From positions 2,752,196 to 2,816,195 of the forward strand of contig NZ_KE386572.1 of the NCBI RefSeq assembly GCF_000427665.1: 64,000 nucleotides of DNA, given 5' to 3'. The position numbers and the translations under genes are program-made. Numbering within the stretch: the first letter of the stretch is position 1; every line of letters starts with the position of its first letter. This DNA comes from Geminicoccus roseus DSM 18922. Its GTDB lineage: Bacteria; Pseudomonadota; Alphaproteobacteria; Geminicoccales; Geminicoccaceae. This document shows, one piece after another, positions 10,110-19,791 of this stretch. The notes beneath the pieces are model-generated. The model searched no databases. It had not been told where the DNA came from and saw nothing but the letters and a program-made list of their open reading frames with translations.

Positions 10110-11663
10110 TCACTTGGCGGCGCCGGCTGCGCGCTGGCTGATGCCGGAGGCATGGTCCATCACGTGGAAGATATAGTTCTGCTCCACCGTGCCCTGGAAG
10201 AGATGCGACCAGGGGCCGATCGCATAGATGCCCAGATCCTCGCCGCCATGGGTCTCGCTGGCGAGCGGCACCAGGGACTGCTGCAGGAAGTCGACATCGG
10301 TGGTGTCGACGTTGGTCAGATCGGCGCGGACGCCGTCCTTCATCGCGCCCGGGCCATTGGCGAAGCCCAGGGTGGTGTAGGGCTTGCCGTCATCGCCCAG
10401 CAGCGGCTCGCCCTTCCAGGAGGCCAGGCCCAGGATCGGATTGCCGCGCTCGGGATAGCCGCTGATGGTCAGGGTGTGGCCGTGGTCGGCGGTCACCACG
10501 ATCAGAGTCTCGTCGAGGTCGACCTTCTGGGTGGCGGTCTTGATGGCGCGGTCGAAGGCGATCGCATCGTTCAGCGCCCGCGCGGCATTGCCCTCATGCA
10601 GCGCATGGTCGACCCGGCCGGCCTCGACCAAGAGGATGAAGCCCTCGTCACCGGCCTTGGCCTGCAGGATGTCGATGGCCTTGGAGGTCATCTCCGACAA
10701 GGACGGCTCGCCGCCTTTGTCCTTCTCGCGGTCGACCGAATACTTCATGTGCGACATCTCGAACAGGCCGAGGACCGGGCCGGTGGTCGCGGGGTCGATC
10801 GCGTCGAACTGCTGCTGGTTCCAGACGAACACCGCATTGTCGTTGCGGTCCTGCCATTCCCTGGTCAGGTCGCGGTTGTCGGTGCGCTTGCCGGTCTTGC
10901 CCTCATCCTCCGGATCGGCGGCGGTCTCGGGCAGGAAGTTGGCGCGCCCGCCGCCCATCGCCACGTCGAAGCCGTGGCCGTTCGGGGTCTCGATCAGGGA
11001 GCTGGCGATGTCCTTGCAGCCCATCTCGATCGCCTCGGGCGGCATGTCGGCATCCGATTCCCAGTCGCGGCTGGGCGAATGCGAATAGGTGGCGCCCGGC
11101 GTGGCATGGGTCAGCCGCGCGGTGCTGACCACGCCGGTGGCAAGGCCGGCGGCCTGCGCCATCTCGAAGATCGTGGTGACGGCACCGTTGTCCAGGGACG
11201 CCCGGCAGTCCTCTTCGGCCACGTTGTGCGACACCGCCATGACGCCGTTGTTGGTCTTCACCCCGGTCACCATCGCCACCGCGGTGGGCGAGCTGTCGGA
11301 GACCTGGCCATCGGCCGAGTAGGTCTTGGACGCAGCCAGGTAGGGGAAGGATTCAAAGGTCAGGACGTTGGATTCGCCGTCCACGCCGCGCTGCTGACCT
11401 TCCAGGATCCGGGTCGCGGTGATGGTGGGAAAACCCATGCCATCGGCGACGAACAGGATCACGTTCTTGGCGTGGTTGGTGTTCGGCTGCTGCGCCATGA
11501 TCCGCTGGAGCGTGTCCTGGCCGGTCTGGAAGTAGGGATCGCCCGCCTGGGCCAGCGCGGCGCTGCTGCTGCCGACGGTCGTCTCGGCGCCCCGGCTGCT
11601 GCAGCCGGTTGCCGCCAGCACGACCGACCCCAGGCACAGAGCAGCCTGCACAGGTTTCTTCAT
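10110..11663 (-). CDS. phoA: alkaline phosphatase, PhoA family, predicted lipoprotein
   Basis: The enzyme hydrolyses phosphate monoesters outside the cytoplasm using two zinc ions and one magnesium. The 517-residue protein shows the metal and catalytic motifs in order: VADGMG, DSSPTA (nucleophile serine), THATPG, LLVEAGRVDHALHEGNA, ADHGH and ETHGGED. The N-terminus MKKPVQAALCLGSVVLAATGC is a lipoprotein signal with the modified Cys near residue 21. GGGAG lies six bases before the ATG at 11663, which favours it over the ATG two codons upstream. It heads the run phoA, CPFC protein, permease. A clear Pho box was not found upstream, only one poor half-site. Confidence 0.93.
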   Translation of the reverse strand: MKKPVQAALCLGSVVLAATGCSSRGAETTVGSSSAALAQAGDPYFQTGQDTLQRIMAQQPNTNHAKNVILFVADGMGFPTITATRILEGQQRGVDGESNVLTFESFPYLAASKTYSADGQVSDSSPTAVAMVTGVKTNNGVMAVSHNVAEEDCRASLDNGAVTTIFEMAQAAGLATGVVSTARLTHATPGATYSHSPSRDWESDADMPPEAIEMGCKDIASSLIETPNGHGFDVAMGGGRANFLPETAADPEDEGKTGKRTDNRDLTREWQDRNDNAVFVWNQQQFDAIDPATTGPVLGLFEMSHMKYSVDREKDKGGEPSLSEMTSKAIDILQAKAGDEGFILLVEAGRVDHALHEGNAARALNDAIAFDRAIKTATQKVDLDETLIVVTADHGHTLTISGYPERGNPILGLASWKGEPLLGDDGKPYTTLGFANGPGAMKDGVRADLTNVDTTDVDFLQQSLVPLASETHGGEDLGIYAIGPWSHLFQGTVEQNYIFHVMDHASGISQRAAGAAK

Positions 11664-11764
11664 GATCATCTCCCTGACCTTCGATCTTCCAAAGCGAGAT
11701 AGTTCCAGGCAATGACGGATAGCAATACCACTCGAACAACAGAATGATCTGGAAAATCCATCGG

Positions 11765-11776
11765 ATGTCCGGACAT
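11765..11776. promoter_or_regulatory. palindrome ATGTCCGGACAT in phoA/ABC-ATPase divergent region
   Basis: A perfect 12-base palindrome (14 with flanking G/C) lies about 100 bases upstream of phoA and 115 bases upstream of the divergent ATPase gene. Its location in a shared 227-base regulatory gap makes an operator plausible. The regulator is unknown; the ATGT...ACAT arms are only loosely like metalloregulator boxes. Confidence 0.4.
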
Positions 11777-11890
11777 GTTGGGTGAAATGCGAGGGAGGAT
11801 TTCTGTCTTGCCGGCACTCCAGGAAGTCGATCCAGGGCATCCCTGCCCGGGCGCAGCGGCCGGCGCCGGCCGATCCTTCGGAGGCGCCCG

Positions 11891-12550
11891 GTGAGCCACC
11901 TGCGGGTCCGGGGGCTCCGGGTCGCCTTCTCGGCGGTGCCGGCGCTGGATGTCCCGTCGCTGGAGATCCGTCAGGGCGCGCGGGTTGCCATCACCGGGCC
12001 GTCCGGCTGCGGCAAGACCACGCTGGCCTTCGCGCTGAGCGGCATCCAGCCGGTGCAGCAGGGAGAGGTGCGCTGGGCGGACCAGGAGATCACCGCCCTT
12101 CCCGAGGGCGCCCGGGACCGCTGGCGGCGCCGCCATGTCGGCATGATCTTCCAGGACTTTCACCTCATCCGGGGCATGCCGGTGCTGCAGAACGTGATGG
12201 CCGCCGGCTATTTCTCCGCCTGGAGGCCGGTCCCGGCCGCAAAGGAGCGGGCCTTGGCCCTGCTGGACCTCTGTGGGGTGTCCGGGGCGCGCGAGGACGT
12301 CGCCACCCTGTCCCGGGGCGAGCAGCAGCGGGTCGCGATCGCCCGGGCCCTGTTCCAGGACCCGCCCATCCTGATCGCCGACGAACCCACCGCCAGCCTG
12401 GACGCCGCCAGCGCCTCGGCGGTGATCGGCCTCCTGCGCGAGGAAACGTCCCGGCGCGGCACCACCTTGCTGGCGGTCAGCCATGACCCGGCGCTGGTGG
12501 AGGCGATGGACCGCCCGATCCGGATGGCGGGAGGGCGGCTGCTGACCTGA
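11891..12550 (+). CDS. ABC transporter ATP-binding protein (LolD/MacB type)
   Basis: The 219-residue ATPase has Walker A GPSGCGKTT at about residues 35-43, signature LSRGEQQR (the usual LSGGQ is altered to LSRGE), Walker B ILIADEPTASLD and the switch histidine in VSHDP. The length fits a stand-alone ATPase serving an FtsX-type permease. The start is a GTG with GGAGG eight bases upstream. It is divergent from phoA, and the only nearby permease is at 8389, so the two probably assemble across the phoA gene. ftsY follows on the same strand. Confidence 0.85.
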   Translation: MSHLRVRGLRVAFSAVPALDVPSLEIRQGARVAITGPSGCGKTTLAFALSGIQPVQQGEVRWADQEITALPEGARDRWRRRHVGMIFQDFHLIRGMPVLQNVMAAGYFSAWRPVPAAKERALALLDLCGVSGAREDVATLSRGEQQRVAIARALFQDPPILIADEPTASLDAASASAVIGLLREETSRRGTTLLAVSHDPALVEAMDRPIRMAGGRLLT

Positions 12551-12661
12551 CGCCTCGTCCGGCACATGGCAGCCATGCACGCCGCGGCAAGGCAGATCAG
12601 GGGGCTCCACGTCATCCGGCGCTTGCCGAACCCCGCCGCATCGGCGAGTTTCCGCCTCGCC

Positions 12662-13606
12662 ATGACCCAGACCAATGCCAGCTGGTGGCAGCGCCTGAAA
12701 TCCGGTCTGTCGAAGACCTCGGGCCAGCTCACCGGATCCATTTCCGCGATCTTCGTGAAGAAGAAGCTCGACCAGGAGACCCTGGACGAGCTGGAGGAGG
12801 CGCTGATCCTGGCCGACATGGGGGTGGAGACCTCCGGCCGGCTGGTCGCGCACCTGAAGAAGGAGCGCTACGGCAAGGACGTCACCGACCAGGAGGTCCG
12901 CCAGGTGCTGGCCGCCGAGGTCACCCGGATCCTGAAGCCGTATGCGAAGCCGATCCCGTCGCGGGACGTGGCGCCGCAGGTGATCCTGGTGTGCGGGGTG
13001 AACGGCACCGGCAAGACCACCACGATCGGCAAGCTCGCCAAGATGGCGACCGATGCCGGGCTGAAGGTGGTGCTGGCCGCCTGCGACACCTTCCGGGCGG
13101 CCGCGGTGGAGCAGCTCCAGGTCTGGGGCGAGCGCAACGGCGTGCCGGTGCTGGCGGCGACGCAGGGATCGGATCCCGCGGCGCTGGCCTTTTCCGCGCT
13201 GGAGAAGGCCAAGGCGCAGGGCGCCGACATCCTGATGATCGACACGGCCGGGCGGCTGCACAACAAGGCGGCCCTCATGGACGAGCTGAAGAAGATCATC
13301 CGGGTGATCAAGAAGGTCGATCCCGACGCCCCGCACGACACCGTGCTGGTGCTGGACGGCACGACCGGGCAGAACGCGCACCGGCAGCTCGAGGTCTTCA
13401 AGGAGATCGTGGACGTGACCGGCCTGGTGGTGACCAAGCTGGACGGCACCGCCAAGGGCGGCGTGGTCGTGTCGCTGGCCGAGCGGTTCCACCTGCCGAT
13501 CCATGCCTTGGGCGTGGGCGAGGCGATCGAGGACCTGAAGCCGTTCGAGGCCGAAGCATTTGCCCGGGCCCTGCTCGGGCTGGACGAGAAGACCGGGCAG
13601 GCCTGA
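12662..13606 (+). CDS. ftsY: signal recognition particle receptor FtsY
   Basis: FtsY is the membrane-associated GTPase receptor for SRP. The 314-residue protein has a short N-terminus, the N domain, P-loop GVNGTGKTTT at about residues 112-121, DTAGR and TKLDGTAKGG. It lacks the long acidic A domain of the Escherichia coli protein, as is usual in alphaproteobacteria. The start MTQTNASWW was chosen because the in-frame upstream stretch has no family resemblance. Confidence 0.97.
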   Translation: MTQTNASWWQRLKSGLSKTSGQLTGSISAIFVKKKLDQETLDELEEALILADMGVETSGRLVAHLKKERYGKDVTDQEVRQVLAAEVTRILKPYAKPIPSRDVAPQVILVCGVNGTGKTTTIGKLAKMATDAGLKVVLAACDTFRAAAVEQLQVWGERNGVPVLAATQGSDPAALAFSALEKAKAQGADILMIDTAGRLHNKAALMDELKKIIRVIKKVDPDAPHDTVLVLDGTTGQNAHRQLEVFKEIVDVTGLVVTKLDGTAKGGVVVSLAERFHLPIHALGVGEAIEDLKPFEAEAFARALLGLDEKTGQA

Positions 13607-13686
13607 GACGCCCGAGGTTGAGGGTTTGGCCGTCAGGCGCTACCTGACCGCATGGATCGAGCGCGACGACGTCGGAGAGGAATGGC

Positions 13687-14205
13687 ATGGCCCGCAGCAT
13701 CGTCGAGACCATACTCGGGGCCCTGGTGCTGCTGGTGGCGGCCGGCTTCCTGTTCTGGGCGTATGGGCGCAGCAACATCGGCGGTCCGAACGGCTATGAG
13801 CTGGTGGCGCAGTTCGACCGCGCCGACGGGATCGATGTCGGCGGCGACGTACGGATCAGCGGGGTGAAGGTCGGCACCGTCACCGCGAAGAGCCTGGACC
13901 CGCAGACCTTCCGGGCGTCGGTCCGCTTCTCGGTGCAGAACGGCATCGAGCTGCCGACCGACAGTTCGGCCTCGGTCGCCAGCTCCAGCCTGATCGGCGG
14001 CAAGTACCTCTCGATCATCCCCGGTGGCGACGACCGCAACCTGGAGCCGGGCGGGGCCATCACCCTGACCCAGTCCTCGGTCAGCATCGAGGACCTGATC
14101 GGTCGCTACATCTTCAGCCAGGGCGGCAGCGAGAGCGGCGGATCGGGCGGCGCGGCATCTGGCGGCGACGCGGGAGCCGCCGACGACATCTTCTCCAGCC
14201 CATGA
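13687..14205 (+). CDS. mlaD: MlaD-family outer-membrane lipid asymmetry protein
   Basis: MlaD is the periplasmic, membrane-anchored hexamer of the Mla phospholipid transport system. The 172-residue protein has one N-terminal membrane helix (about residues 8-25) and an MCE domain with VAQFDRADGIDVGGDVRISG and LIGGKYLSI. The last 25 residues are Gly/Ser/Ala-rich and look disordered. Other mla genes are not adjacent, which is common for this locus type in alphaproteobacteria. Its stop overlaps the start of the DUF2155 gene (ATGA). Confidence 0.93.
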   Translation: MARSIVETILGALVLLVAAGFLFWAYGRSNIGGPNGYELVAQFDRADGIDVGGDVRISGVKVGTVTAKSLDPQTFRASVRFSVQNGIELPTDSSASVASSSLIGGKYLSIIPGGDDRNLEPGGAITLTQSSVSIEDLIGRYIFSQGGSESGGSGGAASGGDAGAADDIFSSP

Positions 14206-14633
14206 TCGCTTCGATGGTTCTGCGGCGGCTGGGCGCCGCCGTCCTGCTGTCGTCCGCCTTGAGCGCCGGCCCAGCCCTGGCGGCGGGGCCGACCGTGCCG
14301 AACAACAAGGCGGAGATGCAGGGCCTGGACAAGGTCACGGCGCGGGTGGTGCGGATCGAGGTGACCCTGGACCAGCCGGTCCGGTTCGGCACCCTGCTGA
14401 TCACGCTGAAGGCCTGCTTCACCTCGCCGCCGACCGAGACCCCGGAAGCCGCCGCGTTTCTGGAGATCGACGATCTCGACCAGGACCGCGAGGAGCGGAT
14501 CTTCTCCGGCTGGGTCTATGCCTCCAGCCCCTCGCTCCACGCCCTGGAGCACCCGGTCTACGACGTGTGGCTGACCGGCTGCATCGACCCGCTCCTGCCC
14601 GATCCCCCGGCGAGCGTGGTGCCGCCCGGCTGA
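14202..14633 (+). CDS. DUF2155 family exported protein
   Basis: The 143-residue protein has a cleavable signal peptide (about residues 1-27, ending ALA) and the DUF2155 core, recognisable from [29 protein letters not shown] and [27 protein letters not shown]. Two conserved cysteines (in KACF and TGC) could form a periplasmic disulfide. The function of the family is not known; it is largely alphaproteobacterial and often sits beside mlaD, aat or acc genes as here. Its last 76 bases overlap the end of the convergent aat gene. Confidence 0.9.
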   Translation: MIASMVLRRLGAAVLLSSALSAGPALAAGPTVPNNKAEMQGLDKVTARVVRIEVTLDQPVRFGTLLITLKACFTSPPTETPEAAAFLEIDDLDQDREERIFSGWVYASSPSLHALEHPVYDVWLTGCIDPLLPDPPASVVPPG

Positions 14634-15270
14634 ACCCCGTCCTTGGGGAACACGGCGTTCAGCATCATCGCATGGTGCAGGCGCCGCTGGTACTCCGCCT
14701 GGGGGATCTCGATCGCGCCGAAGCGGGTCAGGTGGCTGGTGACGAACTGGGTGTCCAGCAGCACGTAGCCGCCGGCGCGCAGCCGGCGCACCAGTTCCAC
14801 CAGGGCGACCTTGGAGGCGTCGGTCGCCCGGCTGAACATGCTCTCGCCGAAGAAGGCGCCGCCGATCGAGACGCCGTACAGCCCGCCGACCAGCCTGCCG
14901 TCCTGCCAGGTCTCCACGCTGTGCGCATGGCCCCGGCGGTGCAGGGCGCCATAGAGCTCGATGAGCTGCGGGTTCAGCCAGGTGCTGGGCCGGATCTCGG
15001 TGGCCTCCGCGCAGGCCCGGATCACCCGGTCGAAGGCCTCATCCGCGGTCAGCGCGAACCGGCCCGACCGGAAGGTCTTGGCCAGGCTGCGCGGCACGTG
15101 GAAGCGGTCCAGCGGGATGATCCCGCGATGCTTGGGATTGATCCAGTGGATGGTCGGGTCGTCATGCGCCTCGGCCATCGGAAACACGCCCAGGCGATAG
15201 GCGGTCAGCAGGATCTCCGGCGTGATCGTCCGGGCGTCCTCGTCCTCGTCGATCGCGGCCGGGTCGCGCA

Positions 15271-15271
<1 letters not shown>
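14558..15271 (-). CDS. aat: leucyl/phenylalanyl-tRNA-protein transferase
   Basis: Aat transfers Leu or Phe from tRNA to N-terminal Lys/Arg of proteins, marking them for ClpS/ClpAP. The 237-residue length is normal. Family motifs are visible: [27 protein letters not shown] and FFGESMFS. The start used is [12 protein letters not shown] at 15271, sharing one base with the accC stop (TGATG). The 3' end runs 76 bases into the convergent DUF2155 gene. It is the last gene of aroQ-accB-accC-aat. Confidence 0.95.
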
Positions 15272-16631
<1,360 letters not shown>

Positions 16632-16635
<4 letters not shown>

Positions 16636-17108
16636 TCCAGGATGAGGAGTGGTTCGCCGAATTCGACGGGCGCCGCGTTCTCGACGAACACCCGCGCGAC
16701 CCGGCCGGCTTTCGGCGCCCGGATCGCGTTCATCACCTTCATCGCCTCGATGATCAGAAGGGTCTGGCCCTCCTTCACCTCGGAGCCGACCGCGGCATAG
16801 GGGGCGGCGCCCGGCTCCGGCGCCAGGTACACCGTGCCCACCATGGGCGACTTCACCATGCCCGGGTGCGAGGTGTCGGGACCGGCCGGCGCGGCGGCCG
16901 GGGCCGCGGCCGCCGCCGGGGCGGGCTGGGCGGCATGGGGCTGCATGTAGACCGGGGCGGTCACGTCGAGCGGCGCCATCTGGATCTGGCGCGCGACCCG
17001 GATCCGGGTGGTGCCCTGGTTGATCTCGATCTCGGTGAGGCCGGTGCGCTGGAGGAGTTCCGCCAGCTTCTCGATGAAGTTGGTTTCGACGTCGAGCTTG
17101 GCCATCAT
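16632..17108 (-). CDS. accB: biotin carboxyl carrier protein of acetyl-CoA carboxylase
   Basis: AccB carries the biotin shuttled between AccC and the carboxyltransferase. The 158-residue protein has an N-terminal helix region, an Ala/Pro-rich linker (about residues 57-78) and the biotinyl domain with EAMKVM, biotin attachment at K124. Two consecutive ATG codons (17108 and 17105) are possible starts; they overlap the aroQ stop. Confidence 0.97.
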
Positions 17109-17566
17109 TCGTCTCGAGCGGCAGCGGGGGAAGGGGAGATGAGGTGGTGGGCGGCGCGCAGGGCCAGGACGTAGCCGTAGGGCCCGAGCCCGCAGATCAC
17201 GCCGGTGGCGACCAGCGACACGTAGGAGTGGTGCCGGAAGTCTTCCCGGCGGTGCACGTTGGAGACGTGCAGCTCGATCACCGGCTTCTCGGCGGCGGAC
17301 AAAGCATCCATCAGCGCCACCGAGGTGTGGGTGAGCCCGCCCGGATTGATCACGATGACGTCCGCCTTGGTGCGGGCCTCGTGGATCCAGTCGATCAGCA
17401 CGCCCTCATGGTTGCTCTGGCGGAAATCGGCGGTCACGCCGAGATCGGCCGCCTCCTGCTCGACCATCGCCCGGACGTCCGCCAGGGTGGTGCGGCCATA
17501 GATCTCGGGCTGGCGCAGGCCGAGCATGTTCAGGTTCGGTCCGTTGAGGACCAGGATGGTGGGCAA
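17105..17566 (-). CDS. aroQ: type II 3-dehydroquinate dehydratase
   Basis: AroQ dehydrates 3-dehydroquinate in the shikimate pathway. The 153-residue protein shows [18 protein letters not shown] (catalytic Tyr), [12 protein letters not shown] and the [15 protein letters not shown] active-site histidine region. It leads the aroQ-accB-accC-aat run with overlapping genes throughout. The upstream 198 bases separate it from the AcuI-like gene. Confidence 0.97.
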   Translation of the reverse strand: MPTILVLNGPNLNMLGLRQPEIYGRTTLADVRAMVEQEAADLGVTADFRQSNHEGVLIDWIHEARTKADVIVINPGGLTHTSVALMDALSAAEKPVIELHVSNVHRREDFRHHSYVSLVATGVICGLGPYGYVLALRAAHHLISPSPAAARDE

Positions 17567-17622
17567 GGTCGGGATCGATCGCGGTTATTGATCGCTGTCG
17601 GCCACCGTTTCGCACGGTGCTC

Positions 17623-17650
17623 CGCCTAAAACGGCAAGGGCCACCGTCAA
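17623..17650 (-). promoter_or_regulatory. possible promoter for aroQ-accB-accC
   Basis: On the minus strand a TTGACG (17645-17650) is followed, 16 bases on, by TAGGCG (17623-17628). The -35 match is good and the -10 match is poor. A small stem CACCGT/ACGGTG with a 5-base loop follows in the presumed leader. Confidence 0.25.
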
Positions 17651-17764
17651 GACGTTGGTCCGCGGCGAGGGGAGGTAGCACGCGGGGCGGCCAGGGGAAA
17701 GGGCGCGCGTGCATGGCGGCCGATTTAGCGGCCGGCCTCTGGCCCGCGCCCGTTCCCTTCGGGC

Positions 17765-18760
17765 TCAGCGGTGGGTGTCGACCACGATCCGGCCCTTGAC
17801 CTTGCCTTCCAGGAAGGCGGCAGCCGCCGCCGGGACCTCGGACAGGCCGATCACCTGCGCCACCCGGTCCAGCACGCCCGGCTCCAGGTCGCGGGCGAGC
17901 CGCTGCCAAGCGGCCAGACGCGGTTCGAAGGGCACCTGCACCGAATCCACCCCGCACAGCCGCACGCCGCGCAGGATGAACGGGAATACCGTGGTGGACA
18001 ATTCGACGCCGCCGGCATTGCCGACCGCGGCGACGGCGGCGCCCGGCGCCATGGTCTTCAGCAGGCCGGCCAGGACCGCGCCGCCGACCGTGTCGATCGC
18101 GCCGGCAAAGCGGGTCTTGTCGAGCGGGCCCTTCGCACCCGGGACGAACGGGGTGCGGTCGATCACCTCGGCGGCACCCAGGCCGCGCAGCCAGTCGGCC
18201 TCGGCGGTCTTGCCGGTGGAGGCCACCACCTTGAAGCCGGCCTTGGCCAGCAGCGCCACCGCAATGCTGCCGACCCCGCCGCCAGCCCCGGTCACCACGA
18301 CCTCGCCCGAGCCGGGCGCCACGCCCTGGCGTTCCAGTTCCAGCACGCACAGGGCGGCGGTGAAGCCGGCGGTGCCGATCGCCATGGCGGTTCGGCCGTC
18401 CAGCCCGTCCGGCATCGGCACCAGCCAGTCGGCCTTGACCCGGGCCCGCTCGGCCAGCCCGCCGAAATGGCGCTCGCCGACACCCCAGCCGGTCAGCAGC
18501 ACCGGCGCGCCGGGAGCAAAGCGGCTGTCCTCGGAACTGCGCACGGTGCCGGCGAAGTCGATGCCGGGCACGAACGGGAAGCTGCGCACCACCGGCGCGC
18601 TGCCGGTCAGGGCCAGGGCGTCCTTGTAGTTCAGGGTCGACCAGTCGACGTCGACGGTGACCTCGCCCGGCATCAGCCGGGCCTCGTCCAGCTCGGCCAG
18701 CTTCGCCACGGTCTTGCCGTCGACCTGCTCCAGGAGGATCGCCTTGAACCGCTCGGTCAT
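17765..18760 (-). CDS. acuI: AcuI/YhdH-type acrylyl-CoA reductase-like MDR oxidoreductase
   Basis: A 331-residue NADPH-dependent medium-chain reductase without zinc-ligand cysteines. It shows the AcuI/YhdH pattern: FKAILLEQVDG, DVDWSTLNYKDALALTG, PGIDFAGTV and Rossmann motif GAGGGVGSIAVALLAKAG. In related organisms this enzyme reduces acryloyl-CoA to propionyl-CoA; no dimethylsulfoniopropionate or 3-hydroxypropionate genes are adjacent, so the substrate is not certain. The start at 18760 (MTERFKAILL) fits the family; an upstream in-frame extension does not. Confidence 0.85.
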   Translation of the reverse strand: MTERFKAILLEQVDGKTVAKLAELDEARLMPGEVTVDVDWSTLNYKDALALTGSAPVVRSFPFVPGIDFAGTVRSSEDSRFAPGAPVLLTGWGVGERHFGGLAERARVKADWLVPMPDGLDGRTAMAIGTAGFTAALCVLELERQGVAPGSGEVVVTGAGGGVGSIAVALLAKAGFKVVASTGKTAEADWLRGLGAAEVIDRTPFVPGAKGPLDKTRFAGAIDTVGGAVLAGLLKTMAPGAAVAAVGNAGGVELSTTVFPFILRGVRLCGVDSVQVPFEPRLAAWQRLARDLEPGVLDRVAQVIGLSEVPAAAAAFLEGKVKGRIVVDTHR

Positions 18761-18860
18761 CGCCTGCTCCGATCTGCGGCTCCAACCCGGGGAGCCTGGT
18801 CTTGGGGGCCATGCGTCCGGCGCCGGCCGGCATGGCGAGGAAGCGCCGCGATAGCAGCGC

Positions 18861-19622
18861 TCAAGGGGCGGGTTCAACCGCGGGCGGATCCGCCATCACC
18901 ACCCAGCCTTCCGCGGTCAGCCGCTCCATCGGCCGGAACCGGGCCTTGTAGTCCATCTTGGCGCTGCCGGCGATCCAGTAGCCCAGATACACATGGTCCA
19001 GGCCGTCCTGCCGGGTCTTCTCGATCAGCTGCAGGATCATCCAGGTGCCGAGGCTGCGCCGGGGCTGGTCGGGCTCGAAGAACTTGTAGACCCCGGAATA
19101 GCCCGAGGCCAGGCGGTCGGTCAGGCTCACCGCCACCAGCCGGCCCTCCGGGTCGCGCCCCTCCAGGAGCAGGGTCGAGACCGTCCAGTCGCCGATCATG
19201 GTCTCGAAATCGACCCGGGTCATCCCGGCCATGCCGCCATCGCCGTGCCGGGCGTCCAGGTAGCGGTGGAACAGCTCCCAGTGCTCGGTGGTGGGCAGGG
19301 CCGGCGCCTCGCGCACCGTCAGGTCGGCGTTGCGGTTGAGGACCCGGCGCTCGTGGCGCGACGGCTGGAACTGCGCCACCGGGATGCGCACCGGCACGCA
19401 GGCGTCGCAGCCCGGGCAGGCCGGCCGGTACATCAGGTTCTGGCTGCGCCGGAAGCCGGCCTCGCTCAGCCGGTCGAAGGTCTCGCGCTCCTGGGGATGG
19501 CGGCGCAGCAGGGTGTAGACCCGTCGCTCGACCCGGCCGTCCAGATAGGGGCAGGGGGCTGCCCCGGTGGTGTAGAACTGGCGCAGGCTGTTGCGCTGAT
19601 GGGACTGCAGGTCGGCGGACAA
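18861..19622 (-). CDS. bpt: aspartate/glutamate leucyltransferase (Bpt)
   Basis: Bpt transfers leucine from tRNA to N-terminal Asp or Glu, feeding the ClpS N-degron route. The 253-residue protein has the N-terminal motif FYTTGAAPCPYLDGR, the cysteine cluster CPGCDACVPVRIP and a GNAT-like C-terminal half (LGTWMILQLIEKTRQDGLDHVYLGYWI). No ATG fits the family start; I chose the TTG at 19622 because AGGAG lies seven bases upstream and the length is then normal. The whole upstream frame is non-homologous. Aat, the companion transferase, lies 3.6 kb away. Confidence 0.88.
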   Translation of the reverse strand: MSADLQSHQRNSLRQFYTTGAAPCPYLDGRVERRVYTLLRRHPQERETFDRLSEAGFRRSQNLMYRPACPGCDACVPVRIPVAQFQPSRHERRVLNRNADLTVREAPALPTTEHWELFHRYLDARHGDGGMAGMTRVDFETMIGDWTVSTLLLEGRDPEGRLVAVSLTDRLASGYSGVYKFFEPDQPRRSLGTWMILQLIEKTRQDGLDHVYLGYWIAGSAKMDYKARFRPMERLTAEGWVVMADPPAVEPAP

Positions 19623-19791
19623 GCGGATCTCCTGCGGGCACCTTTGGGACAAGTGGCCGGGCGATGGCGGATCATCAAGCTTCCGTGCGCCAAGATCCAG
19701 CCTTTGCCAAAGGCCGGCCGTCACGGCTTGAGCGCGAAGCGGTCGCCGCTGGGTCGTTGACCCGGCTGCCTGCCCGGCCGATGCTGCGCCC

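Noticed and set aside
11664-11890. Pho box upstream of phoA
   Set aside because: Only a single half-site-like CCGTCAT was seen, without the second repeat at the right spacing.
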